Shown: positions 1 through 15,100, numbered from the stretch's first letter. The stretch: 64,000 bases of DNA from Bactericera cockerelli (GCA_024516035.1 CM044965.1:2767146-2831145), one strand, 5' to 3'. Numbers and translations are program-made. Notes: generated by a model from the letters alone, not told the origin.

Positions 1-51
1 CACGTTTTACATACTATATTTCTCTTTCAATTTTTCTCCTTGTCTCCTCAG

Positions 52-138
52 CCAGTGAAAACAGAAGGACCTGACTCCTCCGCAGAAGGAAATCGCCTCA
101 TCCACTTTGCCACATCTCCTATCATGTCCACCTATCTG
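52..138 (+). CDS. Npepps: Aminopeptidase exon 1 of window
   Basis: Pyrimidine-rich acceptor ending CTCAG, donor GTAAGA. 29 codons, phase 0 at both ends, including [16 protein letters not shown], which matches the N-terminal beta domain of PSA just before the VGEFDYVE segment. Confidence 0.9.
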
Positions 139-3100
139 GTAAGAACTATTTATGTCCACATTTATATGTTAAAAAAATCTTGTTCTCCACAAAAAAATTA
201 TAGGTACTAATAAATATCTAATGGCTGAAAGTACATGAAATGCATGGGAACTATGTTTTCCGTAACCTTACACTCTGCCGGGCTGTCTCTTTCTTTGTAT
301 AGGCGTTCTTCACACCTCGGCCGAGGTGTTTGATCTACATTTTTTATTATAAATTGTAGTGATAAAAAATTGTGCAAAATGTAAAAAAAAAAAATGTAGG
401 TTTGATTTGATTCAACATTGCTACTATATGGATGGTCCTCAGAAATTAAAGAGATCCATAACTTTTTTTTTCCAATAACTTTATCATATTTTATATTAAC
501 ATTAACCCTTTCACTGAATTTGTCCTTGCTCAGGGACATCAATTGATTTTGCAAATACTAGTGCTGCATTCTATGATTTTGTTTCTGTACTTTTTGGAAT
601 TGTTTCTTTGTTCTCTTATCTCTCGATTTTTTCAGTAAAAACTGTTTAGTCTATAGTTTGAACTTCTGTTTGTAAACAAAAGATTTTTCAGTTTTGAAGA
701 TTTGAAAATTTAGAAAAATTGACTGTTTTGAAAGTTTAATTTGAGGTCGAAAATAGTGCAAAGGCTGGCTTTAGAAGTTCATTTGGGTAAGTAAAAGAGT
801 TATATTTCACGTAATTACATTGCTTTTTTAGGGGAAAAAAATTACAAGTCCGTAAATTGACTGTAAAGTTGGGTGTCCCTCAGCAGGGACTAATACACTG
901 GGAGGATTTTTCTGGTACAGATGTGTTTATTTATTTTTTCTACTAAATAGCTGTACTTAGGGTAGTAAATTCAAGGAAACAGTAAAGTGAGTACATAATT
1001 ATTGTATTTGGGTCGGCATTTGTTCCATGAATCCTTTCTTTCCATACCTCATCCCACACACACCCCACCACACACCCCACACACACACACCCCCCACACA
1101 CACACACCCCCCCACACACACACCCACAACCCCCCCCCCACACACACACACCCACCCCCCCCCCCCACACAGAAACACCAACACACATATTTTCTATTTT
1201 TTTTAGTTAAAAAAATTAAGTAAAACAAAAAAAGCCAAGTTTTTTCTATCTTCAAATTATTTCGATGTTTATTTGTTTTATAAACCAAGTGTTGTGTGTA
1301 ATTATAAGTTTTTCCTGAGAACTTATAAATTTCATTTTTTTTCTCTGCACTGCATTTGTCCTTTCTCAGGGACATCTCATATCTTGGGGTTCGAACCACT
1401 TTTAAGAAAAAATTTTTTTGGTAACATCATCTATGGACTCCAACAAACTCAAAAAAACATGGTTCATATTTTTTTTCCAACTAATTCATGGATGTACAGT
1501 GAAAGGGAACATTAATACACATCCTTCATTTGATATTAATTTAATAGTTCCTGCAGTCCATTGTACTTTTCAGTATGTGGTGAATTAATAATAATAATAA
1601 TGCCCGGTACTCGTACATTTATTAACGGTACAATACCTTTTACAAATTATACATATATATCATAAAAACATTAAATTCTAAAGAAACAATGGTGAACAAT
1701 TTAAATCTGGTGAAAAATTAAACATAAGAAATGTAAAATATGAAGAAGAAAAAGCAGCAGAATATGTTAAATATCATTTGCATGTCTCATCATGCGGTTG
1801 AGAGGGGCATAGTAGGTGTAATTGGTTGCACATTTGATTACATAAAAAAAATTACCTCTCAAACGGCGATGACAATCAAGTGTGACAAGTCCCAAATAGT
1901 ATTATCTTCTTCTTTTTTTTTTCATGTTTTTTATCTGTCCTCACTTCCCAGGTAGCAGTAGTAGTGGGTGAATTCGATTACGTAGAAGAAACCTCATCGG
2001 ACGGTGTCCTAGTGCGGGTGTACACACCGCTTGGTAAACGAGACCAGGGCCGGTTTGCTCTGGGCGTGGCAGCCAAGGTGTTGCCCTTCTACAAGGACTA
2101 CTTTGACATTGCGTATCCTCTCCCGAAGATAGACCTGGTGGCTGTGCCTGACTTCAGCTGTGGTGAGATTATTATTATTATATATTTCAATAGATTCTTT
2201 TTAGAATAAATATAAAAGAGGAAAAAATCCCATTATTTTTTATTTATTTTTTTCATTGGCATTGGCATTGGAGCAAAAATAACCCCATACAACCACGTTA
2301 TTTATTTTTAATTACATATTAAATATTACATTTCAGAAAGTCCTATTATAGTCAAGTGGTTAACGGGCTAGTCTGGTAATCCAGGTAGCATAGGGGTCCG
2401 TTGGTTCGAATCCCACCCAGTGCTCAATAGATTCTTTTTAGAATAAATATAAAAGAGGAAAAAAAACCCATTATTTTTTATTTATTTTTTTCATTGGCAT
2501 TGGCATTGGAGCAAAAATAACCCCATACAATATGTAATTAAATATTTAATATGTAATTAAAAATAAATAACCACGTTATTTATTTTTAATTACATATTAA
2601 ATATTACATTTCAGAAAGTCCTATTATAGTCAAGTGGTTAACGGGCTAGTCTGGTAATCCAGGTAGCATAGGGGTCCGTTGGTTCGAATCCCACCCAGTG
2701 CTCAATAGATTCATTTTAGAATAAATATAAAAGAGGAAAAAGTCCTATAGTCAAGTGGTTAACGCGCTAGTCTGGTATCCAGGTAGCGTAGGGGCTCGTT
2801 GGTTCGAATCCCACCCAGTGCATGAATTTTCCTCGTTAATTAGAGTTTGTAACCACATAATAATAAGACTCTGAGAGTTAGGTGGTGGAAAGTGCTTTGA
2901 GCATTAACCTCGCCTGGTGGTTACCTTCCACTAAAGAGTGTTAGTATTATTGTTATAATAGTTATAATTCTGTGCAACTCACTAAAATTGTGATATAATA
3001 ATACAAACATCCATTTTATTTATTTATTGTAATTTGAAGGAAAAAAAAGGGGGGAAAATACAAGAAAAAATAATTAAATTGAATTACCTTTTATATGCAG

Positions 3101-6100
3101 ATCTAAATCATTTTGGTACTCGGTTTTTTTTTTTTTTTTGTCTGGTACACTGGTTTTTTTTCATTTTGATTTTTATTTTATGGCAGCTGTTTCAATCACG
3201 TTAGTAGTGTTAGTATTATTGTTATAATAGTTATAATTCTGTGCAACTCACTAAAATTGTGATATAATAATACAAACATCCATTTTATTTATTTATTGTA
3301 ATTTGAAGGAAAAAAAAGGGGGGAAAATACAAGAAAAAATAATTAAATTGAATTACCTTTTATGCAGATCTAAATCATTTTGGTACTCGGTTTTTTTTTT
3401 TTTTTGTCTGGTACACTGGTTTTTTTTTTCATTTTGATTTTTATTTTATGGCAGCTGTTTCAATCACAAGATCATTTTTACTTCCATAAAACTACTATTA
3501 GAAATCAGAAGTATTGTGTTTAAAAAAAAAAAATCATTATTTGATATTATGCTTCTATCAGCTCAATCAACCTTTTATGTGATCAAACAGAATCTCATTC
3601 CCAAAAGTCTTCATTATTTGTCTCAAAAAAAATCTGCATTATTTGATATTATGCTTCTATATCAGTTCAATCAACCTTTTATGTGATCAAACAGAATCTC
3701 ATTTCCAAAAAGTCTTCATTATTTGTCTCAAAAAAAAACTTCATTATTTGATATTATGCTTCTATCAGTTCAATCAACCTTTCATGTGATCAAACAGAAT
3801 CTCATTTCCAAAAAGTCTTCATTATTTGTCTCAAAGAAAATCTTCATTACAGTAGAACCCCGTTATTATGAACTAATTGGGACCAGGGCTAGTTCATAAT
3901 AGCGGGGTTCAATGTAAAAGTTCATAATATCTGGGTTCCATATAATTACATAATGTATAGGTAAAATAAGACAAATTTTGGTCATACCAAAGGGGGTACA
4001 TGTATTTGAATGTTATTTTAAGTACAGATTAGGTACATACGTAAATACTACATAGACCTATTGTGAGGATCTAAAGAAGGCAGTAATTCTTGTTTGTTTT
4101 CCCCTCTTCTCTAAAGCAAGATCTTTCATTTGTTTAAGCTGTAATAGCTGCAACAAAAAAAAAATCGGCCCGAAAAAAGTTTATTTTATCCGAAGTTTAT
4201 AATATGGGGTTCATGACGGGGTTCTACTGTATTTGATATAATGCTTCTATCAGTCCAACCAACCTTTCCATGCGATCAAACAGAATCTGATTTCCCCCGC
4301 CCCCAGGTGCCATGGAGAACTGGGGCCTGGTGACCTACAGAGAGGCGTGCCTGCTAGTGGACTCGCAGAACACCTCTGCCATCACCCGGCAGAACATCGC
4401 CCTAGTGGTGGGGCATGAACTAGCGCACCAGTGGTTCGGGAACCTGGTCACCATGGAGTGGTGGACTCATCTCTGGTAAATTATTGTAATGTTTTTATAG
4501 TTTCATAATAGTTTATTTAAAAAAAAAATATTTAAAAAAGGTATATTTAAAAAAAAAAAAAATTACCTCTATTCAAAAGAAGAAAAAATTATTGTAACAT
4601 TATTTTAGTTTAATAGTTTATTTAAAAAAAAATATTAAAAAAGGTATATTAAAAAAAAAATTACCTCTATTCAAAAGAAGAAAAAAAAAGTTTAATAGTT
4701 TTTTTTCTTTTTTTTTCTTTATATTATTGTTATTATAGAAAGCTTTATTAGGTAGAACAAAAAGTATATACAGTAGAATACAATGAAATATAAAGAAAAA
4801 CAAAAACAAAAAGATTTAATAGTTGAATGGGTGAGTAGAAGAACCAGGAATGTCAAAAATCGACTTTTCAGGAGAGCAAAAATAAGATTTGTCTTATTTT
4901 TGCTTTCCTGATGCTAATGAGTATAATAAAATTAAATTTTACATTCCTTGTTATTCGACAAGATTCTCACAACTAGGTACTAATACCGCTAGAAAAAGTG
5001 GTCAGTGATTTTGTTACATTCGTTGTTTTACATCAGATTTTTTTTCCGCTTCCCCCACTTTAAATCGAAAAAAAATATACTTTTAAGGGGTATTTCTCCT
5101 TCATATTCACAGAGATGATAGAAAAGAGTACATTCCTTCGTATTTTACGAAGTAAAAAAAATCGATTTTTGACATTCCTGGTTCTTCTACTCACCCATTC
5201 AGTTTATTTATTTATTTTCTTTATATTATTATTATTATTATAGAAAGCTTTATTAGGTAGAACATAAAATATATACAGTAGAATACAGAGAGGCGTGCCT
5301 CCTAGTGGACTCTCAGAACACCTCCGCTATCACCCGGCAGAACATCGCCCTAGTGGTGGGGCATGAACTGGCGCACCAGTGGTTCGGGAACCTGGTCACC
5401 ATGGAGTGGTGGACTCATCTCTGGTAAATTATTGTAATGTTTTATAGTTTAATAGTTTATTTAAAAAAAAAAATTAAAAAAAGGTATATTAAAAAAAAAA
5501 AAAAAATTACCTCTATTCAAAAGAAGAAGAAAAAAAAAGTTTAATAGTTTATTTATTTATTTTATTATTATGGAAAGCTTTATTAGGTAGAACAAAAAAT
5601 ATATATACAGTAGAATACAATGAAATAATTATAAAGAAAAACAAAAAGATTAAGCAAATATACGAGGAGAAAAAAGAGAATGAAGTTGAAGTTATGTCCT
5701 ACCTAAAGGGCGGGGTTATTGCCTGTGGCAATCTCTGCCACCCAACCCTTTATAAAGAAACATTTATAAAAAGGTACATCTCCTGAGCTTTGAAGGGCGT
5801 CTAAGAGAGTTTATAGTTTTTTTGTTTGAGCGTACAAATAGCTCAGTGGTTAAGCACTCGCTTGCCATGCGGTAGGTCCCTAGTTCGAACCCCCGCGCCG
5901 ACAAAAAATTGTATTCAAAATTTGGTTACAGTTGTGTTTGTAGGGGATACCTTCCGGTGCGCTCGTGTTGACCCAGCACCTAAATGGGAAGTATTGTGTC
6001 ACTTCTCGCCCATCAGAGGGGAGGTATACTACGGGATGGGCAGGCTGCAACACAGACCACAAGCGTCTACAGTAGCTCCTGTTTCATGGCTACAAAATAA

Positions 6101-9100
6101 AAAAAAGGCTGTGAAACACTCATCTTTAAAAAAAATCCTCGTTCAAAGTTTTTGAACCAAATTATTTCAAACAGAGACTTGCTATGGCCGTCCAAAGAGG
6201 CAATGCGGCGGCCATACTTGACACATTTCCTGTCAACCAAGGGCTCGATGAGACTTTTATTCTATGTTTTATCAACAATAAATATGACTTCTACAAATTT
6301 TTCTGTGCCAAAAAAAAAAAAATTAATGTTTGGGTTCCAGGCTGAACGAAGGCTACGCCAGCTTCGTGGAGTTCCTGTGCGTTCACCACCTGTTCCCGGA
6401 GTATGACATCTGGACTCAGTTTGTGACGGACAACCTGGTACGCGCCTTAGAGCTGGACGCGCTCAAGAGTAGTCACCCCATTGAGGTGGGTATTATTATT
6501 ATTATTCAAGAGTAGTCACCCCATTGAGGTGGGTATTATTATTATTATATCAATCTTTATTTCAAACTAGCGGTATGTCGCCCGCTTTGCGGGCCGAGGC
6601 ATGGCCGTAAAGCAAAAAATACTTTTTCGCCAATGGCAGGTGTTGTAGTGGGAATTTCGAAAAGTCCCGTCTTATTGCACATCTAGACTATAAGACAAAG
6701 CTACCTACCAAATTTCAGCTTCCTAGGACTTACCAGTTCGGAGAAACAGTGATGAATCAGTGAGTGAGTCAGTCAGTGAAACTCTCTTTTATAAGTATAG
6801 ATAAAAAGACGAGTGTTTAACAATTTTTATAATAAATATGCTTACTTACTTACTGCCGTGGCATCGCGAAGCGTAGCCGATCCATTGCCTCGCCAATCTT
6901 CTGCCTCCATATGTAACGGTCCTCCCAATCATTATCTCCACATCCCAGTACTTGCATATCCTTCTTGATTGAGTCAATCCATCTTAACCTAGGCCGGCCT
7001 GGCAATCTCCTGCCCTCACCTTCTTCTAATAAAATATCTCTTGCAAGTGCGTTGCTTCCACGCATAACATGACCCTACCATTGGAGTCGTCGAAACTTTA
7101 TTGTGGACACAATATCTGGGCAGTTGTACAAAGATCTTATTTCAACATTTTTTCTTCTCCTCCATTCATTGTTTTGCTTTACAGGACCATAAATTTGGCG
7201 TAACACATTATTATAATAAATATAACATCTTATAAATTTTTTTTACTGAAACCTGTTAATTTCAAATGATAATTTTTTTTATCGATCCTCAAAATGATAC
7301 CATTTTTTTTTTTTTTAATTTCAAATGATAATTATTTTTTTTAATTTTTATCTATCCTCAAAATGATACCAATTTTTTTTATTATTAATTTCAAATGATA
7401 AATTATTTTAATTTTTTGATCCATCCTCAAAATCTTACCAATTACTTTCAGATCCCCGTAGGACATCCGTCCGAAGTGGAAGAGATATTTGACGACATTT
7501 CCTACAACAAGGGCGCCTCCATCATCCGGATGTTGCAGAAATACATCGGGGACAGTGTGAGTACACTGTAATAATAATTCTGTGTCTGTGAGATAAGTAT
7601 TGATACCTAATCGATTAAATAACGATTTTTTTGTTTGTAATTTTATTAATGTAATAAAATGGAACATTGTTCCGTAAATTTATTTAAAAAAACAAAATCA
7701 CGGTGGTGAGAGGATTATATGGACGCCCAGATCCAATTTCTAGGCTCCTTTCATGTCCATTGATTCTATTTGGTTTTAACGTCCTGATTTGAGGTGGACA
7801 GGACGGGGGTTTTACCGTCCATTCGCTGGGAATCGTACCAGCTACCCATATTAACCTCACCCAGCCTGGGTAGGGCCGGAATTGCCAGCCTCATATGTTC
7901 GGAGGGAACAGAATTTTCTATGCGAAAAGTCTGCTCCAACCGGGAATCGAACTCAAGATCTTTATTATTATAAAACTTTATTAGGAGTAGAAAGGGGGCA
8001 AGGGCACCCCCCAGTACGGGTACATTTTCTGTTATTACAGTCAAACCTGGATACTGGAGAACTCAAGTGACCTGATATTTTTTTTCTTTATTTCCAGGTT
8101 TCTCTTATAAAGAGATTATTTTCTCTTCCAGAGAGTTAAATTGGTGCTGGAAATTGTTCTCTTATATCCAGGTTTCTTTTGCATCTAGGTCTCTCATATG
8201 TCCAATTCTCTCATATGTCCAATTCTCTCATATCCAGGTTTCTCTTATGAAGAGGTTATTTTCTCTTACAGAGAGTTAAATTGAAGCAAGAAATTGTTCT
8301 CTTATATCCAGGTTTCTTTTACATCCAGATTTCTCTTTTATCCAATTTTTTATACTCGGGTTTCTCTTATATTGAGGTTTTTCTTTTATCCAGGTTTCTC
8401 TTATATACAGGTTTCTTTTACATCCAGGTTTCTCTTATATCCAGGTATCTCTTATATTCAGGTTTCTCTTATATCCAATTCTCTCATACCCAGATTTCTC
8501 TTCTATCCAATTCTTTTATACCCTGACTTCTCTTATATCCCATTCTTTTATACCCTGGTTTCTCTTAAATCCAATTCTCTTATACCCAGGTTTCTCTTAA
8601 ATCCAATTCTCTTATACCTACCCTGGTTTTTCTTATACTAAAGTTTCTCTTATATCCAGGTTTCTCTTATATCCAGGCTTCTCTTATACCCAGGTTTCTC
8701 TTATATCCAGGTTTCTCTTACACCCAGGTTTCTCTTATACCCAGGTTTCTTTTATATTCAGGTTTAACACTTCCCGTGCCCAAGGCAAAAACATGACATT
8801 TCCCCCCAGGCCCAAAATGTCAGACGTATGCGTTTCATGTGTAACTTCCTTACTTTTCAAGATATTTCAGATTTAAAAAAAGGAAAATGTTCCTCACAGG
8901 CCCAGGATTGTGTTTAGCATTGGATTTATACCAATGCTAAACACATTGTAGTGTCAGACGTAAGGGTCTGACATGCATTTAAAGTGAGGAAGGACTGTCA
9001 GACGCATACGTCTGACGTGGCGCGGGAAGTGTCAACTGTATTATCCCCTCCGCAGGACTTCCGCAAGGGCATGCACCTGTACCTGACGCGTCACCAGTAC

Positions 9101-12100
9101 GGGAACGCGTGCACCGAGGACCTGTGGCGCGCGCTGGAGGAAGCGTCGTGCAAGCCCGTCGCGCGTGTCATGTCCACCTGGACCAAGCAGACAGGCTTCC
9201 CCGTGCTGAGGGTGGATGAGGGAGTCAGGAATCAGGACGGGTCCCGCACCCTCACGTTGAGTCAGACCCAGTTCTCAGCCGATAAGGGTGAGCTTTTTTT
9301 AAGTTTTTTTTTTCCTTAGAAGCCCACATTTTTTGTATTAGCTTAGGGAAAGGGTTTGCTGTGTAAACTAAATGTATATTGATTTTAAATAAAACAATTT
9401 ATCTTATCTTATCTTAAAAAAAAAATTTTCCTATCGTTTGGACCATCAATGGGCCACGGATATTTTTAATTACTGATTTTTTAACACGCATGTATCTTTG
9501 GAATAACTTATAGATTAACTTGAAATTTATATATAAAAAAAATGTGATTACATTGTTACCTATTCTTTTAATAATAATAAGATGGAAAGTAAAAATCTGT
9601 AGATCCAAAAAAATTACCATTATTGGCTGGATAAAGGTAAGATTTTTTTTTCAGCTCTTAAAGGGGGTTTTTTTTACTGAGATGCCTTCCTGCCTAAGTA
9701 TTGATATTTTTCAATTGGTTATTGCCATAGGCAATATTAGAACCCCGCCCTTGAGGACATCTGTACGTATTTTATCTATGTTGTTAATCTTTTATTTTCT
9801 TGTTTATAATCTTCTAAATTTTGTATTTTAATTTTTATAATTACTTGTTTGTACATTTATGTATTATTAATCCCACAAAAAACTACCGTTAAAAAAAGAG
9901 CCAAGTTCCAGAACTCCTTCCTATCCAAAAAGGTTTCGCCAATGAATGCAGTGATATCTTGTTTGCGCCCAAGTTATCTTGTTAGTTAAACTATTTCTTT
10001 TATTAAAACTCGTTTTCTGAGTTCCTCATTTTGTATGTTTTTAACTGCAAACTATCCTCTCACTTGGCCAGTTTCGCTCCTTGTGATGGTTATATTGTCA
10101 TTATGTACATAGTGTCGTAATATTCCATACAACCGATGGCATAAAAAAATTAAACTATAATTATAATTGAATTTCAGGTTCAGGTGAATCGGACAGCCTC
10201 TGGTACGTGCCTCTCTCATTCTGCACTCAGGCCAGCCCTGGGGAGGAGGTGTTCTCCGCCGAGATGTCGACCAGAACCACACAGGTAGCTGAGCTTTTCT
10301 TACTTAACCCGGGATCAGTACGGTTTGGTTTTGTAACGTATCCAGTACACGGTAACGTATCGGGTCTCTTCTACTACAATTTCAATAACAAAGAAACAAT
10401 TTTAAGCATTTTATCTATGTATATAATATTATTTTATTTAAGTTATGTTTCTGTGCTTGATGATTGTTATATGTTTAAAAAAAATAAATGATGAAAAAGT
10501 ATTTAAAAAAAAAAAAATACGGTTGTGAAAGAAATCTGTCACAACCGTACTGATTGCGGGTTAAAAATAATACATAATAAGTTATTTTAATCCTTTTTAA
10601 TCCTAAGATCTTAAAGACTTGGATTAAGATATTAAAGACCGTGTACCGGTAGTCAAGTGGTTAACCCGCTAGTCTGGTAAACCAGGTAGCGTAGGGATCC
10701 GTTGGTTCGAATCTCACCCAGTGCATGAATTTTTCCTCATTAATTTGAGTTTATGACCACATAATAATAAGACTCTGAGGGTTAAGTGGTAGAAAATGCT
10801 TTGAGCATTAACCTCGCCTGGTGGTTACCTTCCACTAAAGAGTATTATTAGAAGTCAGTTTGAAATAATTATACTATCAGGACGAGCCAACTTTGAAAAT
10901 AAAGTTGGCTGGAGAACAACATTCCCCCCTCCAGCTGTAGCCCAGCTGGCTAAAAACAACAACAACCTATTTGCCTATAAAATATCGAATACCTGTTTGA
11001 CTGCTGGAGTAAAAGGGGCTTTTCAGTCTCATCTTGGTAGTAATAAAGTAGGTATATTCTATTCTATTCTCTTCTATTTCATTATTATTAATTTTTTTTT
11101 AATTTACGGATATCGCATCCATTTAAACAAGATCGTGGTAACAAGATATCAAGGTTATACCCCCCTCAGGTGACTATCCCAGGCGTCGCCCCTGACCACT
11201 GGGTGAAGCTACCCCCCCGCCCCCGCCCCTCTCTAACACTTGTCCTCACCCCCCTCAGGTGACTATCCCAGGCGTCGCCCCTGACCACTGGGTGAAGCTA
11301 CCCCCCGCCCCCGCCCTCTCTAACACTTGTCCTCACCCCCCTCAGGTGACTATCCCAGGCGTCGCCCCTGACCACTGGGTGAAGCTACCCCCGCCCCTCT
11401 CTAACACTTGTGCTTACCCCCCTCAGGTGACTATCCCTGGCGTCGCCCCTGACCACTGGGTGAAGCTACCCCCTCGCCCCTCTCTAACACTTGTCCTTAC
11501 CCCCCTCAGGTGACTATCCCAGGCGTCGCCCCTGACCACTGGGTGAAGCTACCCCCTCGCCCCTCTCTAACACTTGTCCTTACCCCCCCTCAGGTGACTA
11601 TCCCAGGCGTCGCCCCTGACCACTGGGTGAAGCTACCCCCCCGCCCCTCTCTAACACTTGTCCTTACCCCCCTCAGGTGACTATCCCAGGCGTCGCCCCT
11701 GACCACTGGGTGAAGCTACCCCCCCCCCCCCCCCCCCCCCGCCCCTCTCTCTAACACTTGTCCTTACACCCCCCCCCAGGTGACTATCCCAGACGTCGCC
11801 CCTGACCACTGCGTGAAGCTACCCCCGCCCCTCTCTAACACTTGTGCTTACCCCCCTCAGGTGACTATCCCTGGCGTCGCCCCTGACCACTGTTTGAAGC
11901 TAACACGTATAGTCTGTCCCGGTAGCTCAGTGGTAAAGGCGGCACTCTGTGAATCCATAGATTCAGAGGTCGCGGGTTCGAAACCCAGCCGGGACATGAC
12001 AAGTTATGTTCCCATTTGGGATTTTTACCACATAGTAATAATTCTTGAGCTTACTGCTGGAATAATGGGACTTAATTGTTCTAATCGGGCAGTATAAATA

Positions 12101-15100
12101 AGGCGATATTATTATTATTGTCCTTACCCCCCTCAGGTGACTATCCCAGGCGTCGCCCCTGACCACTGGGTGAAGCTGAACCCAGGCACGGTCGGCTACT
12201 ACAGGGTCAAGTACCCCCCCGCCTCCCTCGCCCAGTTCATCCCCTCCATCGCTGACCGGAGCATACCGCCCCTGGACCGGCTCTCGCTGCTGGATGATCT
12301 GTTTGCTCTGGTGAGTGAGTCAGCTTTTTTTTTTTTTTTCATTTTTCATTAATAACTAAGTTTCATTATTAATAACTAAGTTTCATTCTCAAACTTAGTT
12401 ATTAATAATCATCGTGTTAATGCAGCTCGAAATGATCCCAATTATCATGCTATAATATTGTTAAACAAATTGCCCCCACATAAAATTATTTAAAACATGT
12501 ATCACTAATTTTCTTAAAAAGGAGGCTTTTTATTACTTAGAAGAATTTTTGAGCTGCAGCTTGAGTGATATGGTCTAACTTACAACTTACCTGCTTAGTT
12601 TGTTACTTCTTAAGTTCTATTATGTCTTTTCTTTCCTCTACCCTATTTCTGTATCTGTATTTGACTTGTGTAAACAAATTGTAAATTTGATGTACACCAA
12701 TAAATAAATCTTATAAATTGTAAAATAATAATACAAATAAATAAAATCTAATAAATAAATCTTATCTTATAAATCTTATCAGCTTGTATCTCGAAAACAA
12801 ATGAAGATTCAAAACATCTCGCACAGTTTTTTTTTTTCTAATTAGATTCAAGTATTTCAATAATAGTTATCATATTTGTGTTCCTCACTTTTGTGATATC
12901 ACAACTACTCAAACTCGCTTTACTAAATCTACGCTGAAACCCGGACTAGAACCACCGACCTCTAGGTTACAAGTCCGCCGCTGCGCCGCCTTATCGCTCA
13001 AGCTACTGAGGTCGGTTGACTAACTGCGGTTTCAATTACTATTGATCTCAATTGGATCTATCAATGAAATCCTCTCACTATAAAGTACTATGTAGGGAGA
13101 TCCCAGGATTAATACCACCTTAATTTTATTTTATTTTTAACTTTCACAACTTTTTCGATCATTTTTCTTGTAAGTGGAGCTTACAAAATTACTTCGTCCA
13201 TCATCATCATAGGGTGGCGTCATCGTGAACGATGGTAGCCAGACAGTGGAGGAGTGACTCAGCACTTCTACCACTGTCTTTACAAGGAGGCTAATAATTG
13301 ACGAGGGCCCCCAGAACCAAGCCAATACTGGTCTTCTTCCTGTTTATAGTCCCCAGCCAGAACTTCGTTAGAACAATAAAAAAAAAACTTTTAATACGTA
13401 TTGTGATTCCCAGGTTCAAGTAGGAGAAGCGAGCATGGTGGATGTTCTGAAGCTGATTCAGTCCATGACTCATGAGGACAACTATACCGTGTGGATCACC
13501 ATCTGCAACTGTCTTCAGAAGATCGACCTGCTTCTGAGCAACACAGACTACCATCATCTGTTCTACAAGTTCGGAGTGACCATCCTGAAACCCACAGGCG
13601 AAGCTCTGGGCTGGGAACCGAAACCCAATGAAAGTAAGAGTTGATTTCTTCTTTCACAATGTTGATTTCTTCATAGTATGAGACTAGGATTCATTGTCAT
13701 CTGGACTAATTCATAGTCACAAGATTCAATTCAATTTATTTTATTACAACGTTCAACACATTATTTATGTCAGTGGTAAAAGCGACACTCTGTGAATCCA
13801 GAGATTCCAGAGGTTCGAAACCCAGCCGGGGCATGACAAGTTATCCTTCCATTTGGGATTTTTACCACATAATCATATGTCTTGGGCTTACTGCTGAAAT
13901 AATGGAACTTTAATAGTCCTAATCGGGCAGTATAAATAAGGCGATATTATTATTATAATATTTTATTTTGATACATCATCATCTCGTTTTTAATCCAAGT
14001 TTGGAGACCTCAGGATTAAAAATCCATCTTTTATTATTATTATTATTATGTTTGCGTGCAGGTCATCTGAACACTCTGCTGCGGTCTCTCATCATCTCCC
14101 GGCTAGGCGTGTACGGGGACCCGGATACTCTGAGCGTCGCGCGTGCCAAATTCGAAGCCCACGTGAAAGGCACGGAGCTGATTCCGGCAGACCTGCGCAG
14201 TCCTGTGTACAGAGCCGCCATAGCCGGGGGCAGTGAAGCCACGTACCAACAGCTGCTACAGGTAAAATTAAAAAAAAAATCTACAAGAAACTTAGTAAGT
14301 GGACACAACGGAGGAGGTCTATACCTTGGACCCTGGGGTAGACCCAGTACCTCGTAAAATAATGTAACCATGCTATTGAATGTAGCGGCCACACCGTTCC
14401 GAAAATTGTATAATTATATCAAGCTGTAGGTACCAGGGTCTAGGCTAGGGTCCTCATTGTGGCCGCCTGCTAAGTAGACGGCCACAACAGAGCACCCTAG
14501 ACCCTAAAACCTACCCTGATCCTGACACCCGTATTCATGAACAGCGAATTTTGTCTGAGCAATGTCGGTATTGGCCAATAATATTAAATGAAATCATGCT
14601 TGAGACATTGCTAAGGGGTCGTTTTCTGTTCATAAATACGGGTGTAAGTATTCCCGCACTTAGGACCACTTACTCAAAAAAAAATGAGAAGAAATTTATG
14701 CACTGGGTGGGATTCGAACCAACGGATCCCCACGATACCTGGATTACCAGACTAGCGCGTTAACCATTCGTATACCAATGCATACATAAGTTGAAGTTTT
14801 TTTTTAAAAAAAAGCTATTTGTGTATATCACTTTGGTGATATCACAACTACTTAAACTCGCTTTACAAAATCTCGGGACATGATCCGCCGACCTCCAGGT
14901 TACTAGTCCTCCGCCTTATCGATCAAGCTACTCAGGTAACTATTTCAATGCATACATTTATAATAATAACACTCCTTAGTGGAAGTTAACCACTTGGCGA
15001 GGTTATTGATCAAAGCATTTTCTACAACCTAACCCTCAGAGTCTTATACATGATCTCAATCTCAAATTAATGAGGAAAAATTCGTGCACTGGGTGGGATT

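Larger units (their letters stand above)
139..1951 (+). other. Aminopeptidase intron, low-complexity and repeat-derived
   Basis: No coding exon seen. It holds a C-rich CA repeat at about 1053-1175 and a possible piggyBac-like element at about 506-1510 (inverted CCCTTTCACTG ends, TTAA on the left). Open frames here come from the CA tract. Confidence 0.6.

Noticed and set aside
943..1399. Gly/Val/Cys-rich frames
   Set aside because: Translation of the C-rich CA repeat at 1053-1175.
5284..5423. Alternative mutually exclusive HELAH exon
   Set aside because: Lacks the GAMEN part and a phase-compatible acceptor; joining from exon 3 would create TGA.
8281..8641. Aromatic-rich repeated frames
   Set aside because: Translation of the 16-17-bp minisatellite.
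11911..11998. Functional tRNA gene
   Set aside because: Cloverleaf-like head, but it continues into a conserved SINE body and ATT tail and recurs many times in the window.
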